From Nitrospira sp. (GTDB taxonomy: Bacteria > Nitrospirota > Nitrospiria > Nitrospirales > Nitrospiraceae), in contig JANYBU010000359.1 in the NCBI GenBank assembly GCA_025360665.1, positions 1-38,263 of the forward strand: a stretch of DNA of 38,263 bases, given 5' to 3'. Of the stretch, positions 30,138-38,214 are shown one piece after another. Every line of letters begins with the position of its first letter. The first letter of the stretch is position 1. The notes under the pieces were generated by a model, which searched no databases, had not been told where the DNA came from, and was given only the letters and a program-made list of their open reading frames with translations. The position numbers were made by a program, and so were the translations under genes.

Positions 30138-30659
30138 TTACGGCACCTTCACAAAGGGGAAACGCTCCCGCATCGTTCGGGTGGTCAATCCCACTCCACA
30201 TTCATCCCCGATCAGTTCCACTGCAACAATCGCATCCGGATCCTTGAAGTCAATGAGCGGCGCGGCGCCCTGCTCCCGTAAGTGTGCGAGCAGCGTGCGA
30301 CCCAGTTCCTGCTCCAATGGCTGGCTGTGGATGTCACCCGCATGGCCTCGCCGTTCGATCCGCACGTAGAACGAGCCGCTGTCGATCCGGTCTGCATAGG
30401 CCAGGACGGCTCGCTCAAGTTGGGTCGGCAGGTACTCGACCTGGAAGGTGAACGTGCGATCAATCGGGATCAGCCTTGCCAAGGGACGGAGAAACCCGGG
30501 CCTCTCCTCTTCGCTACGGAGTAACTGCTCGCAGAAGGCTTCATGATCCTCCACGCGCCCGACCAACAGCCCGAGAAACGGCGTCCACCGGAAGTCGCCC
30601 AGCCGCTTCACGCACCTGGCCAAGTGTCGTTGTTCATGATCCTTGGCGGTGACCACCAC
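30138..30659 (-). CDS. THUMP-domain protein
   Basis: A 173-residue protein whose C-terminal half has the THUMP pattern: RIDSGSFYVRIERRGHAGDI, HSQPLEQELGRTLLAHL, and DPDAIVAVELIGDECGVGLT. THUMP domains bind the acceptor end of tRNA in ThiI, TrmG10-type methylases and the Tan1/THUMPD1 tRNA-acetylation factor. No catalytic domain is attached, so this resembles a THUMPD1-like RNA-binding adaptor. Only GTG starts are possible (30659 or 30656), since an in-frame stop lies about 60 bases upstream with no ATG between. A perfect 11-bp hairpin sits just before the start. Confidence 0.8.
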   Translation of the reverse strand: MVVTAKDHEQRHLARCVKRLGDFRWTPFLGLLVGRVEDHEAFCEQLLRSEEERPGFLRPLARLIPIDRTFTFQVEYLPTQLERAVLAYADRIDSGSFYVRIERRGHAGDIHSQPLEQELGRTLLAHLREQGAAPLIDFKDPDAIVAVELIGDECGVGLTTRTMRERFPFVKVP

Positions 30660-30664
30660 ATTCC

Positions 30665-30696
30665 AGGAAGGGAGGGTCTGTGGCTCCTCCCTTCCT
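30665..30696 (-). promoter_or_regulatory. Perfect hairpin ahead of the THUMP gene
   Basis: AGGAAGGGAGG and CCTCCCTTCCT pair over 11 bases around a 10-base loop. On the mRNA the 5' arm carries a Shine-Dalgarno-like sequence, and the GTG start follows the 3' arm by five bases. There is no U-run, so it is more likely an expression-control or mRNA-processing hairpin than an intrinsic terminator. Confidence 0.5.
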
Positions 30697-30778
30697 ATAG
30701 TTGAGACCGCTGGTTATCTCATCGTCATGGACTCTCCCAGGCGACAGGGAACAGTTGCGTCTCTTCGTGATACGCACG

Positions 30779-31318
30779 TCACCCACAGTGATACGTATCC
30801 AACGTTCCGGCTGCGACGGCTGCCGCCAGGTCCTCGATCGTCCTATTGGACAAGACCGAGGTGTCATATTCCTGCACCACATCGTGACCGGGACGAGCAT
30901 CCTCGTCTCGCTGTTTGATCAGCAGCCACTGTCGGAGCCGGTCTTTCATGCGCAGGAGCGTAAAACCGCCCCGCAACCGTTGTCCGTGCAGATGCACGTC
31001 CAATTTGCCCGCATGGAGCATCATCGCCAGCGATGCGGGGCCCTGGTTCACGCCAAGCGGTTCGAACCAGCCTGTATCCCACAGCAGCACCGGGCCTGCT
31101 CCATAATGGCCTTCTTCGATCACCCCCTCGAACTCCGCATACCCGAGATCGTGATCCTCCACTTCCACGGCAAGCCGTTTGACCGATGGGTCCAACGAGG
31201 GGCCTTTGGGGATGGCCCATGACTTGAGCAGGCCGCCGATTTCCAGACGGAAATCGTAATGAAGGTGAGAGGCCTGATGCTTTTGGACCGTGAAGATCGG
31301 CCGCTTGGATCTCGGCAT
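30779..31318 (-). CDS. Stand-alone LigD-type 3'-phosphoesterase
   Basis: A 179-residue protein equal to the phosphoesterase (PE) domain of DNA ligase D (PF13298). It opens MPRSKRPIFTVQKHQASHLH and continues YDFRLEIGGLLKSWAIPKGP, where two histidines, Asp and Arg form the Mn-binding catalytic site; GVIEEGHYGAG holds the third histidine. LigD PE removes 3'-ribonucleotides and 3'-phosphates to give ligatable 3'-OH ends. There is no ligase or polymerase domain, as in the stand-alone PE proteins of archaea and some bacteria. The start at 31318 follows CAGGAGAGT, 13 bases after the adenosine-kinase stop. Confidence 0.92.
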   Translation of the reverse strand: MPRSKRPIFTVQKHQASHLHYDFRLEIGGLLKSWAIPKGPSLDPSVKRLAVEVEDHDLGYAEFEGVIEEGHYGAGPVLLWDTGWFEPLGVNQGPASLAMMLHAGKLDVHLHGQRLRGGFTLLRMKDRLRQWLLIKQRDEDARPGHDVVQEYDTSVLSNRTIEDLAAAVAAGTLDTYHCG

Positions 31319-31331
31319 ACTCTCCTGTGCC

Positions 31332-31826
31332 TCAGAACTTGTACCCGAACCGGCGTAACAGCGCTTTCCGTTCCACGATATCTGCTTCCGCCTCAATCCC
31401 CTTCGGAGGAAATCCATCGACCACGCCGAGAATCCCCCTCCCTTGCTCGGTCTCAGCCAGTATCACCTCCACCGGATTGGCCGTCGCACAGTAGATCAGG
31501 CAGACTTCCGGAACCTGCCGGATGGCAGGCAGCACGTTCACGGGATAACAATTCTTCAAGAGCACCAGAAAACTATGGCCCGCCCCGATGTTTTTCGCAT
31601 GGGTCCGCGCCAGCTCGATCAGGTCCTGATCGGTCCCGCTCCATCGCACCAAGCAGGGCTCCGAGGCCTCACAGAACGCCAATCCAAAGGCGATGCCCGG
31701 CACAGCCGTAACCAGGACCTCGTGGAGATCCTCGACCGTCTTGATGAAATGAGCCTGACCAAGAATAACTTGGACCGCCGGAGGACTCGGAATATGAACC
31801 TTCACAGAGATCAGACGGATGGACAT
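31332..31826 (-). CDS. Adenosine-specific kinase (DUF355 family)
   Basis: A 164-residue protein of the adenosine-specific kinase family (PF04008), mostly archaeal (Pyrobaculum PAE2307 is the structural model). Typical segments: HEVLVTAVPGIAFGLAFCEA, CLVRWSGTDQDLIELARTHA, HSFLVLLKNCYPVNVLPAI, EVCLIYCATANPVEVILAE and GILGVVDGFPPKGIEAEADI. The fold differs from ribokinase-type adenosine kinases. It would phosphorylate adenosine, though activity is known only from archaeal relatives. The start ATG at 31826 follows GAGAGGGAGTCG. It heads the leftward set with the 3'-phosphoesterase. An archaeal origin by transfer is likely. Confidence 0.9.
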   Translation of the reverse strand: MSIRLISVKVHIPSPPAVQVILGQAHFIKTVEDLHEVLVTAVPGIAFGLAFCEASEPCLVRWSGTDQDLIELARTHAKNIGAGHSFLVLLKNCYPVNVLPAIRQVPEVCLIYCATANPVEVILAETEQGRGILGVVDGFPPKGIEAEADIVERKALLRRFGYKF

Positions 31827-32724
31827 CGACTCCCTCTCATGTGTGAATCGATAGAAGCATCAGCCATGCCATCGACGGAATCAGAAGACGATCGCTCGCC
31901 GTCCCACAGCAACGTCAGGACTTCTCACGATTCTGTGATGATCTGATCGAGAACGTGCGGACCTTGATGACTCCTGAGGTGATCCGCCCCTGCCCTATTA
32001 CGCCACAGTGATTCAGTGACCTGGCCTGACGGAATATTTCCAGCGATTGACCTCTCGCGAAAGACGGTTATCTTATAAGTGAGCGGAGGCCTCGGTGAGA
32101 GGAACATTCAAGGGAATCGAGGTCAAGCGCAGGGGTGGTGTGCAGGCCCGCTGAAGGGTGGGAAGCCTAAAACTCCTCCAAGACCTCCACACTAGACACA
32201 AAGCTCTCTGAACCCGCCTCCGCCCCGTTTTTTTATCTTCACCTTCCTCGCGAACTCCCCCATTGATGAACTTCCTACTCATGGGGTGTTGTTTTTATGA
32301 GACCTATTGGTCGTCGTTCTCTGTTTGGGGAAGGGCGGGGGGGGGATTGAGACGTACGGGTGGGAAGGAACAAGAAAAAAAACGGCCCGCCCTTATGTGG
32401 AACACCGAGACTACCATCCGAACCGGGTGACGTTCAGCAATCCTCCAGTCGCCCTCGCTGATTGCTCCGCGCCTCAATCTCCGCTTAGGCTCGCATTTAC
32501 GGCCGTGCCTAGTGGCACCGACATCGATAGCGCGTCCCTTGAACCATCACCCCGCCACTGAAGCAGAAGCGGTGCCCTTTGCACGCTGGCTGCACAAGGG
32601 CGAGTCACATTCGAACCAGGCTGCTGACCTCTCTGAGCATTCCACCTCTCTCACTTATTCAATAACCATTCTCTCCTCGAAATCAACGAGCCAATGACGG
32701 CCAGGCACTGTAGACAATCGCCTC
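31827..32724. other. Long gene-poor region
   Basis: About 900 bases with no supported gene. It contains a possible sigma-70-like promoter on the + strand (TTGACC at 32047-32052, TATCTT at 32069-32074, 16-base spacer) with nothing recognisable downstream, and a G-run near 32333-32347. Compared with its neighbours, it looks like decayed sequence, in keeping with the CBS remnant that follows. Confidence 0.4.
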
Positions 32725-32898
32725 ACAACCCTGACGAAGATGGCGGCCCAGACAATGGCGAAGAAGCGGATAGGCTCACTCCTCGTGATTGAAGCCGACG
32801 AAATGGTCGGGATCGTGACCGAGACCGGCCATCGTGCGGGAGTGTTCTCCTCTTGTGCCACACGTACGGACCCTCGAAGTTCCCACGTACCAACATAG
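32725..32898 (+). pseudogene. Remnant of a CBS-domain protein
   Basis: From 32725 the frame reads TTLTKMAAQTMAKKRIGSLL and VIEADEMVGIVTETG, nearly the same as the third CBS domain of the four-CBS protein at 37306 (EAAQTMAEKQIGSLLVLEAG, EMVGIVTETD). Similarity stops near 32826 and the frame then ends at a TAG (32896). The upstream part of the protein is absent. This is a fragment of a duplicated or formerly intact CBS gene. Confidence 0.7.
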
Positions 32899-32913
32899 TT
32901 TTTCCGCAGCCTA

Positions 32914-33968
32914 TTAGGCATATAGCCCCTTTCTTTGGAACCCGACGCCGGTCATCGACAGGGTATGGTCGTTGAGCGTCGCCCTTACCCCGAGAAACTT
33001 CTCTGCCAGCCACAGGTTCGTCAGAAGATGGTCGTTCACGGCCGTAACACGGAATTGGCTTTCTCCTTCCGCGAGTGCGACAAAGGGAATGATCTGGTCC
33101 GCGGCGAACCGGTCCACAGTGGCCCCAGTTTTCATGTCTTCAAGGAGCTGTTTGGCCACGTGCTTCCCTATGAATTCAGCTGTCCGCCTCAAGGCGCCGG
33201 CTTGATCCGCCCCCAAACGCACTCCCTCACCGAGATCGGCAAACAACGCCAAGACTGCGCCGGGCTGCAGGGACTCCCGGTCGTATTGCACGTCGATGTC
33301 GGCCCGATGCCCCGCTCTTCCAAGACCTCCTGGGCAGCATCGGCCATCCGTTCGCTCACGTGCCGTTTCTCCAAATGAGACGAGAGCGCGATGCCCCACA
33401 GACGCGTCACCATTCCTGGTTCCTCAATCCTCAGATGGCGAAGCGGCTTCCGAACCGGTTGCACCGCCAGATGCACAATGCCTTCCCCTCTCGGAACATA
33501 CCCCGGCCGCTCCATCACCAACTCGACCTCCAGCCCCATGCGGTGCAGAAGGGGCAGCATGACGTGCTGAAGATGAAAGACCGATGGAGCGCAATCCTGA
33601 AATAGCCCACCTCGTAATTCCACATTCACGGACGACGAAGCGAAGGCCAGGACCGGGAGAATACCGAGCCCCAACATGGTCGTCGATCCGGCAGTGCCGA
33701 TGTCCCACAGGTAACGTCTGCCGATCCTAAGCGTTCCTGGCCGAAAGATGATCTCTTGTGACCCCGGAGACAGTCCTTCGGCTGTTCCGTTCACGAGCTC
33801 TCCGATGGCCTGCACCACGCGAATGTGCTGGTGCCTCAGGCCCGGCTTGGGCCGTCGAGTCCTGGCATTGACGATATGGACGGGCTGCCCGGTGAGGGCG
33901 GAGAAGGCGACCGCCTGGCGCACGATCGTGCCACTGCCGGAATACTGCGATCCATCGATCTCGATCAT
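32914..33968 (-). pseudogene. rtcA: RNA 3'-terminal phosphate cyclase RtcA, one-base frameshift
   Basis: Two frames join to a full-length RtcA (about 351 residues), which turns RNA 3'-phosphate ends into 2',3'-cyclic phosphates with ATP. The first starts MIEIDGSQYSGSGTIVRQAV and has PKPGLRHQHIRVVQAIGELV, the GTAGSTTML region, and HLEKRHVSERMADAAQEVLE. The second carries ADIDVQYDRESLQPGAVLAL, FADLGEGVRLGADQAGALRR and DRFAADQIIPFVALAEGESQ. The break is near 33306-33310; adding one G to a GGG run restores RGIGADIDVQYD. Signature GSQYSGSGTIVRQA differs from the typical GEGGGQ opening but keeps the fold's start. It follows polX by 106 bases. Confidence 0.85.
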
Positions 33969-33995
33969 GCGTGGCTTTCACGGGATAAGGGGATA

Positions 33996-34062
33996 CAGGG
34001 ATAGCGAGGTACAGTTGCGAGGCGCCCTTTACCCCGTTACCCCCTCGATCACGCTATCCTGT
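33996..34062. repeat. Inverted repeat between polX and rtcA
   Basis: CAGGGATAGCG (33996-34006) and CGCTATCCTG (34052-34062 region) are inverted arms with a loop rich in CCCC/GGGG runs. It may form a hairpin on the polX-rtcA transcript. Confidence 0.45.
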
Positions 34063-34074
34063 TAACTGCCCCCT

Positions 34075-35799
34075 CTACATCGTGCGCTTCAACAGCGAAC
34101 GCAACGATTGCAGGGATCTGGCGTTCAGGACGTCGCTCTTTTCCAGCCAACCCCTGCGAGCTTGCCCAACACCGTAACGAAGATTCTCGAAGTCCAGGAC
34201 GCTGTGGGCGTCGGAGTTGATGCTCACCAGGACTCCCTCGTCTTTCGCCATTTGGCAGTCCGTGTCAGTCAGATCGAGGCGGACCGGATGCGCGTTCACT
34301 TCCAACACACAGCCACGTTCACGCGCATGACGGATCAGACGCGGCATATCCACCTCATAGGGTTCTCGTTCATCGATGAGCCGGCCGCTGGGGTGGGCCA
34401 GGATTGTGAAATGCGGGCGGTCCATGGCGCGCAAGATCCGCTCGGTCTGTTTCTCCCTCGACAGTCTGAAGTGACTATGAACAGCCCCCACCACAAGATC
34501 CAGCCTGCCGAGGTCTTCATCGGGAAGATCCAGGCTGCCGTCTTCCAGAATGTCCACCTCAATCCCCTTCAGTATCGTCAAACCTGGTGAGGCCTCGTTC
34601 AAACGATCGATCTCGTCGAGTTGTTCGAGCAGCCGCTTCGGATCAAGACCATGGGCCATCGCCAGACGGCGGGAGTGGTCGGTGATCGCCAGGTATTCGA
34701 ACCCGCGCTTGCGCGCCGCCTCCACCATCTCCTTGAGACTGTTCCGGCCATCCGTCGCTTTTGTGTGGGCATGCAGGTCGCCTTTCAGATCGGCGAGCTC
34801 GACGAGCTTCGGCAGACGGCCTGCCCTCGCCGCTTCGAACTCGCCGCGATTCTCCCGCAGTTCCGGAGGAATCCAGGGAAGCCCCACCACCGCGTAGACC
34901 GATTCCTCGGTGGCTCCTGCCACAGACTGATCGCCTTTGAACAGGCCATACTCATTCAGCTTGAGCCCTAGCTGCTGCGCCAATTGGCGAAGCACCACGT
35001 TGTGTTCCTTGCTCCCCGTAAAATATTGGAGGGCGGCACCGTAGCTCGCTTTCGGGACAACCCGCAGATCGACTTGCAGCTGGCAGGCCAGACGGATGCT
35101 CGCCTTGGTCGTGCCGTGAGCCAAGACTTCTTCCACTTCCGGATAGGACGCAAAACGATCGATCACCGGACTGCCGGAACGAGCCGTGACCAGGAGGTCG
35201 AGGTCTCCGATCGTCTCCTTGGCTCGTCGATAGCTCCCCGCCGCGACAATCTGTTCCACCCCCGGTGAGGCCTTCAGATAGGCGATGAAGGCCTCTGCAT
35301 ATTGAGTGGCGATCGCCAGTTTGAAACGCTTCGCTTCGCTCGTCCTGGTTTTTAACTGGTCGAGGATATGCTGCTCGGTCTTGGCTCCAAACCCTTGCAG
35401 GGTCCTGACGCGCCCCTCCTGCGCTACCTTCCGCAATTCGTCCAGCGTGCGGATGCCGAGCTTGTGATACAGCGCCTGCACTCGTTTCGGCCCAAGACCT
35501 GGAATTTTGAGCAGGTTCGTAAGCGTTGCCGGAACATTTTTGCGATGCTCTTCAAGCATGGCGGCTGTGCCGGTCTCGACGATCTCTTTGATCTTCGACG
35601 CCAAGTCCTCGCCGATGCCGGGCAGTTCCGTGACGTCCTCCCCCTGCGCAATCATAGCGGCAACGTCCTGGTTGAGATCCCGCAATGTCCGTGCGGCGTT
35701 GCGATAGGCGCGCACGCGGAACGGATTGGCGCTTTCAATCTCCAGCAGGTCCGCAATTTCATCGAAGACTGCTGCGATATCAGCATTGTGCACCGGCAT
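34075..35799 (-). CDS. polX: Family X DNA polymerase with PHP domain (PolX)
   Basis: A 574-residue bacterial PolX, close to the usual length of about 570. Residues 1-90 are the 8-kDa-like HhH domain (NADIAAVFDEIADLLEIESA, ELPGIGEDLASKIKEIVETG); a second HhH follows at LLKIPGLGPKRVQALYHKLG. The palm has GSYRRAKETIGDLDLLV with the catalytic DxD pair. From about residue 335 comes the PHP domain: KGDLHAHTKATDGRNSLKEM, LAITDHSRRLAMAHGL, HPHFTILAHP-like region and LEVNAHPVRLDLTDTDC. It fills short gaps and trims 3' ends in base-excision repair. Start ATG at 35799; AGTGGATT precedes. Confidence 0.95.
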   Translation of the reverse strand: MPVHNADIAAVFDEIADLLEIESANPFRVRAYRNAARTLRDLNQDVAAMIAQGEDVTELPGIGEDLASKIKEIVETGTAAMLEEHRKNVPATLTNLLKIPGLGPKRVQALYHKLGIRTLDELRKVAQEGRVRTLQGFGAKTEQHILDQLKTRTSEAKRFKLAIATQYAEAFIAYLKASPGVEQIVAAGSYRRAKETIGDLDLLVTARSGSPVIDRFASYPEVEEVLAHGTTKASIRLACQLQVDLRVVPKASYGAALQYFTGSKEHNVVLRQLAQQLGLKLNEYGLFKGDQSVAGATEESVYAVVGLPWIPPELRENRGEFEAARAGRLPKLVELADLKGDLHAHTKATDGRNSLKEMVEAARKRGFEYLAITDHSRRLAMAHGLDPKRLLEQLDEIDRLNEASPGLTILKGIEVDILEDGSLDLPDEDLGRLDLVVGAVHSHFRLSREKQTERILRAMDRPHFTILAHPSGRLIDEREPYEVDMPRLIRHARERGCVLEVNAHPVRLDLTDTDCQMAKDEGVLVSINSDAHSVLDFENLRYGVGQARRGWLEKSDVLNARSLQSLRSLLKRTM

Positions 35800-36260
35800 A
35801 ATCCACTCTGCTTTTCTCAGCTGCTGAATAATCAGGCTGCAGTCACACCTCTCCCTCCCCCAGCTTAGTAAGCAATCAACAGGCCTCGTGGATGAGATGA
35901 GGTGGGAGCTTCTTCTACCAGGGAATAGCAGAAAGTACGACTTCCCAGACTCTCTCCCAGTCTACGCCCCTGTCGCCTTCTTCCCCAGTTGAAGCCCCTG
36001 TGTTGTTGCGGAACGCCTCGATCTGTTCACGCCGACTTATGTCAGCCTATCTTTAGCAAGGAAGGGTGGAGACAGAGGGAACAGATGGCATGGTCTTTCG
36101 ATTGAAGTTCTTCGCGGTGAGGGAAACTGTGGTTGGTCGTTGGATTGGATTACAGAACGGAGGCGGCACTCTTGAACAACTATTCTCGCCCCCCTGAAAC
36201 GAAAGAACGAACGCCGAGAGACGCTTCACGAACGACGGACGAAGAGGACGAACGTATTAA
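35800..36260. other. Intergenic region upstream of polX
   Basis: About 460 bases with no supported gene. It should contain the polX promoter on the minus strand; no convincing -35/-10 pair was picked. The part 36178-36255 is rich in GAACGA-like repeats. Confidence 0.4.
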
Positions 36261-36288
36261 CCGATCCCGCTAATTCAAGCGGGATCGG
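36261..36288 (-). terminator. Hairpin terminator candidate
   Basis: CCGATCCCGCT and AGCGGGATCGG pair perfectly over 11 bases around AATTCA. On the minus strand it overlaps the stop codon of the zinc-ribbon gene (36270) and is followed by TTAATACG, a weak U-run, so termination is plausible. Confidence 0.6.
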
Positions 36289-36506
36289 CCTGAACCGGCA
36301 AACATCTGTTCAGCTTCTTGCCGCGCTTCCTGGTGTTGGCGGTGGGCCAGAATCACCTGATCGACCCTCTCACCGCACGTCACACAGTGCCCTTCTACCG
36401 TCCCAGTGTCAGTAGAGAGCGACACCATTAACCCGCCGCATCGATGGCAGCAATCGAGCGCCCGCTTCTTGCCTTGATTCGTTTTTGTCGTCACTGTTCC
36501 TATCAT
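36270..36506 (-). CDS. Small zinc-ribbon protein, 78 aa
   Basis: Starts MIGTVTTKTNQGKKRALDCC, then CHRCGGLMVSLSTDTGTVEG and HCVTCGERVDQVILAHRQHQ. Two CxxC pairs (CHRC and CVTC) 22 residues apart indicate a zinc ribbon, and a charged C-terminal helix follows (EARQEAEQMFAGSGRS). It resembles small zinc-ribbon proteins found in many environmental bacteria, whose role is unknown. AAGGAG lies about six bases ahead of the ATG at 36506. A hairpin overlaps its stop. Confidence 0.8.
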   Translation of the reverse strand: MIGTVTTKTNQGKKRALDCCHRCGGLMVSLSTDTGTVEGHCVTCGERVDQVILAHRQHQEARQEAEQMFAGSGRSRLN

Positions 36507-37024
36507 ACATTTCTCCTTCTTTAACTATATTGGAGGCAGCCGCCGTGACAAGGATTCATTCCTTTTTACATTCAGGATGATGCGCTGCATTACATCCCTG
36601 AAACCCAGCGTCCCCTGCTCTTCGAGACAATAGGCGACACTGCAGGTTAATAGTGATGATTCGGCTTAAGTCAACCGGCGTCGCGACACAAGTACGACAT
36701 AGCACGGAATCCGGTTGATGTTGCCCTCCCATCACTATAGCCATTTACCGCAGCCTGCATCCTTAGAAATGTGGCGCGTTGCCCCTTCTGAATTTTCTTC
36801 GTGCGCAACGGCTGTGCAGGCTGATATATTTTCTTGATTCCTTCGGCGATATACAGAAGGTTCTCTGCTCTCCAACGGCGCTATCCTGGCTCGCCATATG
36901 CAATTACTAAATGATAAGCTTGCATTATTCATAAATGATCTAGCGGGCTGCGAAAAACTATTCTGTTGGCACGCGAGAACTTCGATGGTTCGCATCGTGT
37001 GCCACAATAGGAGAACAACCTCGC
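36507..37024. other. Gene-poor region with decayed repeat sequence
   Basis: No supported gene. Near 36925-36995 the sequence (GCATTATTCATAAATGATC, then GGGCTGCGAAAAACTATTC) resembles the family B end followed by the repeat-like DNA at 28945-28999 (GGCTGCGGGAAAACCATTTC), so this is probably a decayed element. Confidence 0.45.
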
Positions 37025-37237
37025 GGGATGCTCAAAAAGGCTGTCCAGCAAGGCCGCAGCGAGTGAAGGGCCGAGGAGGTACAGACCGCACTTCGTGTGG
37101 GCCGTTCGCCCTTACAATGGATCTTGGCGAACGGAAAAGCCCCTCCAGCGCTTCCGACCTCCGAGCTTCTCATTTGGTACGTTGAGGGTCTGAACGATGC
37201 GAGAACGACGCTGGCGGACTTTTTCAGCATCCTGCTA
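37025..37237. repeat. Repeat family A, copy 3, with internal insertion
   Basis: Ends match copies 1 and 2 (ATGCTCAAAAAGGCTGTCCA at the left, CTTTTTCAGCATCCTGCTAG at the right). Unlike the others, about 85 extra bases sit between GGGCCGAGG and GGTACGTTGAGGGTC, where copies 1 and 2 have only a short palindrome. The insert contains GCCGTTCGCC and GGCGAACGG, themselves an inverted pair. Confidence 0.8.
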
Positions 37238-37305
37238 GGCTCACAGAGGGTGATCGAAACAGAGCAGGAAGGCAGCATGCTGTCTCACGAAGAAAGGGAA
37301 CGTCT

Positions 37306-38151
37306 ATGACTGTACGGTCAGGAGGCACGGTCGGGGATTTCATGCACCGATACTTGGAAGTCGTCCCACCCGAGACCACGATCGTGGAGGCCGCCGGGCG
37401 TATGCGGGAGAAAAGCCTTGGTTCCCTGTTAGTAGAGTCGACCGATGCAGAGGGTCGCATGTCCCGCAAGTCGGGGATCGTGACTGAGACGGACCTGATT
37501 CGGAAGGTGCTCGCCAAAGGAATTGATCCTTCTCTTACCATGGTGGACCAGATCATGACCAGTCCGCTGCTGACGATCACGGCGGATCGCCCGATGCTGG
37601 ATGCGAGTCATCTCATGGAAACGAACCATGTCCGCTATCTCTGCGTCTCGGACAAGGAAGAAATCGTCGGGATCGTTTCGATGCGAGATCTCGCGCGCTA
37701 TTTTGTCGATTCAGAAGGGGGCCCCATTCGTGACCTCGACAACGTATACCGGCCCCTCAGTGTACTCATGCACACGACGATGGTGACCATTGCGAGTGAG
37801 CGGACGGTGCTGGAGGCGGCGCAGACGATGGCTGAAAAGCAGATCGGCTCGCTCCTCGTGCTTGAGGCCGGCGAAATGGTTGGAATCGTGACCGAGACCG
37901 ATGTGGCAAGGAAAGGGATTGCGTCCCAGCTCCCTGCGAACAGCACCCTCGTCGGGGCCATGATGAATTATCCCCTGATTCACATTGACATCAACCGCAC
38001 CGTTCGCGACGCCAGCAGGCTCATGGCCGAGGAACGGATTCGCCACCTCGCAGTCACGGAAGACAACAAGGTTGTGGGCCTCTTGTCTGTGCGGGACCTG
38101 GTGAAGATGGTGTCCGTGAGAGACAAGCCCCGGTTCCTTCGCAATACATAA
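37306..38151 (+). CDS. Protein with four CBS domains
   Basis: A 281-residue protein with two Bateman modules. CBS1: FMHRYLEVVPPETTIVEAAG to KSGIVTETDLIRKVL; CBS2: IMTSPLLTITADRPMLDAS to IVGIVSMRDLARYFV; CBS3: LMHTTMVTIASERTVLEAAQ to MVGIVTETDVARKGI; CBS4: MMNYPLIHIDINRTVRDASR to VVGLLSVRDLVKMVS. Each ends with the nucleotide-binding (S/T)xxD element. Such proteins sense adenylates or SAM and regulate partners. No enzyme domain is attached. Start ATG at 37306 follows AAAGGGAACG. A fragment of a very similar gene is at 32725. Family A repeat copy 3 lies directly upstream. Confidence 0.94.
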   Translation: MTVRSGGTVGDFMHRYLEVVPPETTIVEAAGRMREKSLGSLLVESTDAEGRMSRKSGIVTETDLIRKVLAKGIDPSLTMVDQIMTSPLLTITADRPMLDASHLMETNHVRYLCVSDKEEIVGIVSMRDLARYFVDSEGGPIRDLDNVYRPLSVLMHTTMVTIASERTVLEAAQTMAEKQIGSLLVLEAGEMVGIVTETDVARKGIASQLPANSTLVGAMMNYPLIHIDINRTVRDASRLMAEERIRHLAVTEDNKVVGLLSVRDLVKMVSVRDKPRFLRNT

Positions 38152-38214
38152 CGCCACGCCTCTCCCTCACCGCCGCAATGGTGTTGGTCGAAAGCCTTCT
38201 TCCAAGGTGAACCG

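Noticed and set aside
32047..32074. Sigma-70-like promoter (TTGACC, 16 bases, TATCTT)
   Set aside because: Plausible boxes but nothing recognisable is transcribed from it; not listed as a separate feature.
36507..37007. Leftward frames of 62 and 90 residues upstream of the zinc-ribbon gene
   Set aside because: No ribosome sites, no motifs, and they overlap decayed repeat sequence.
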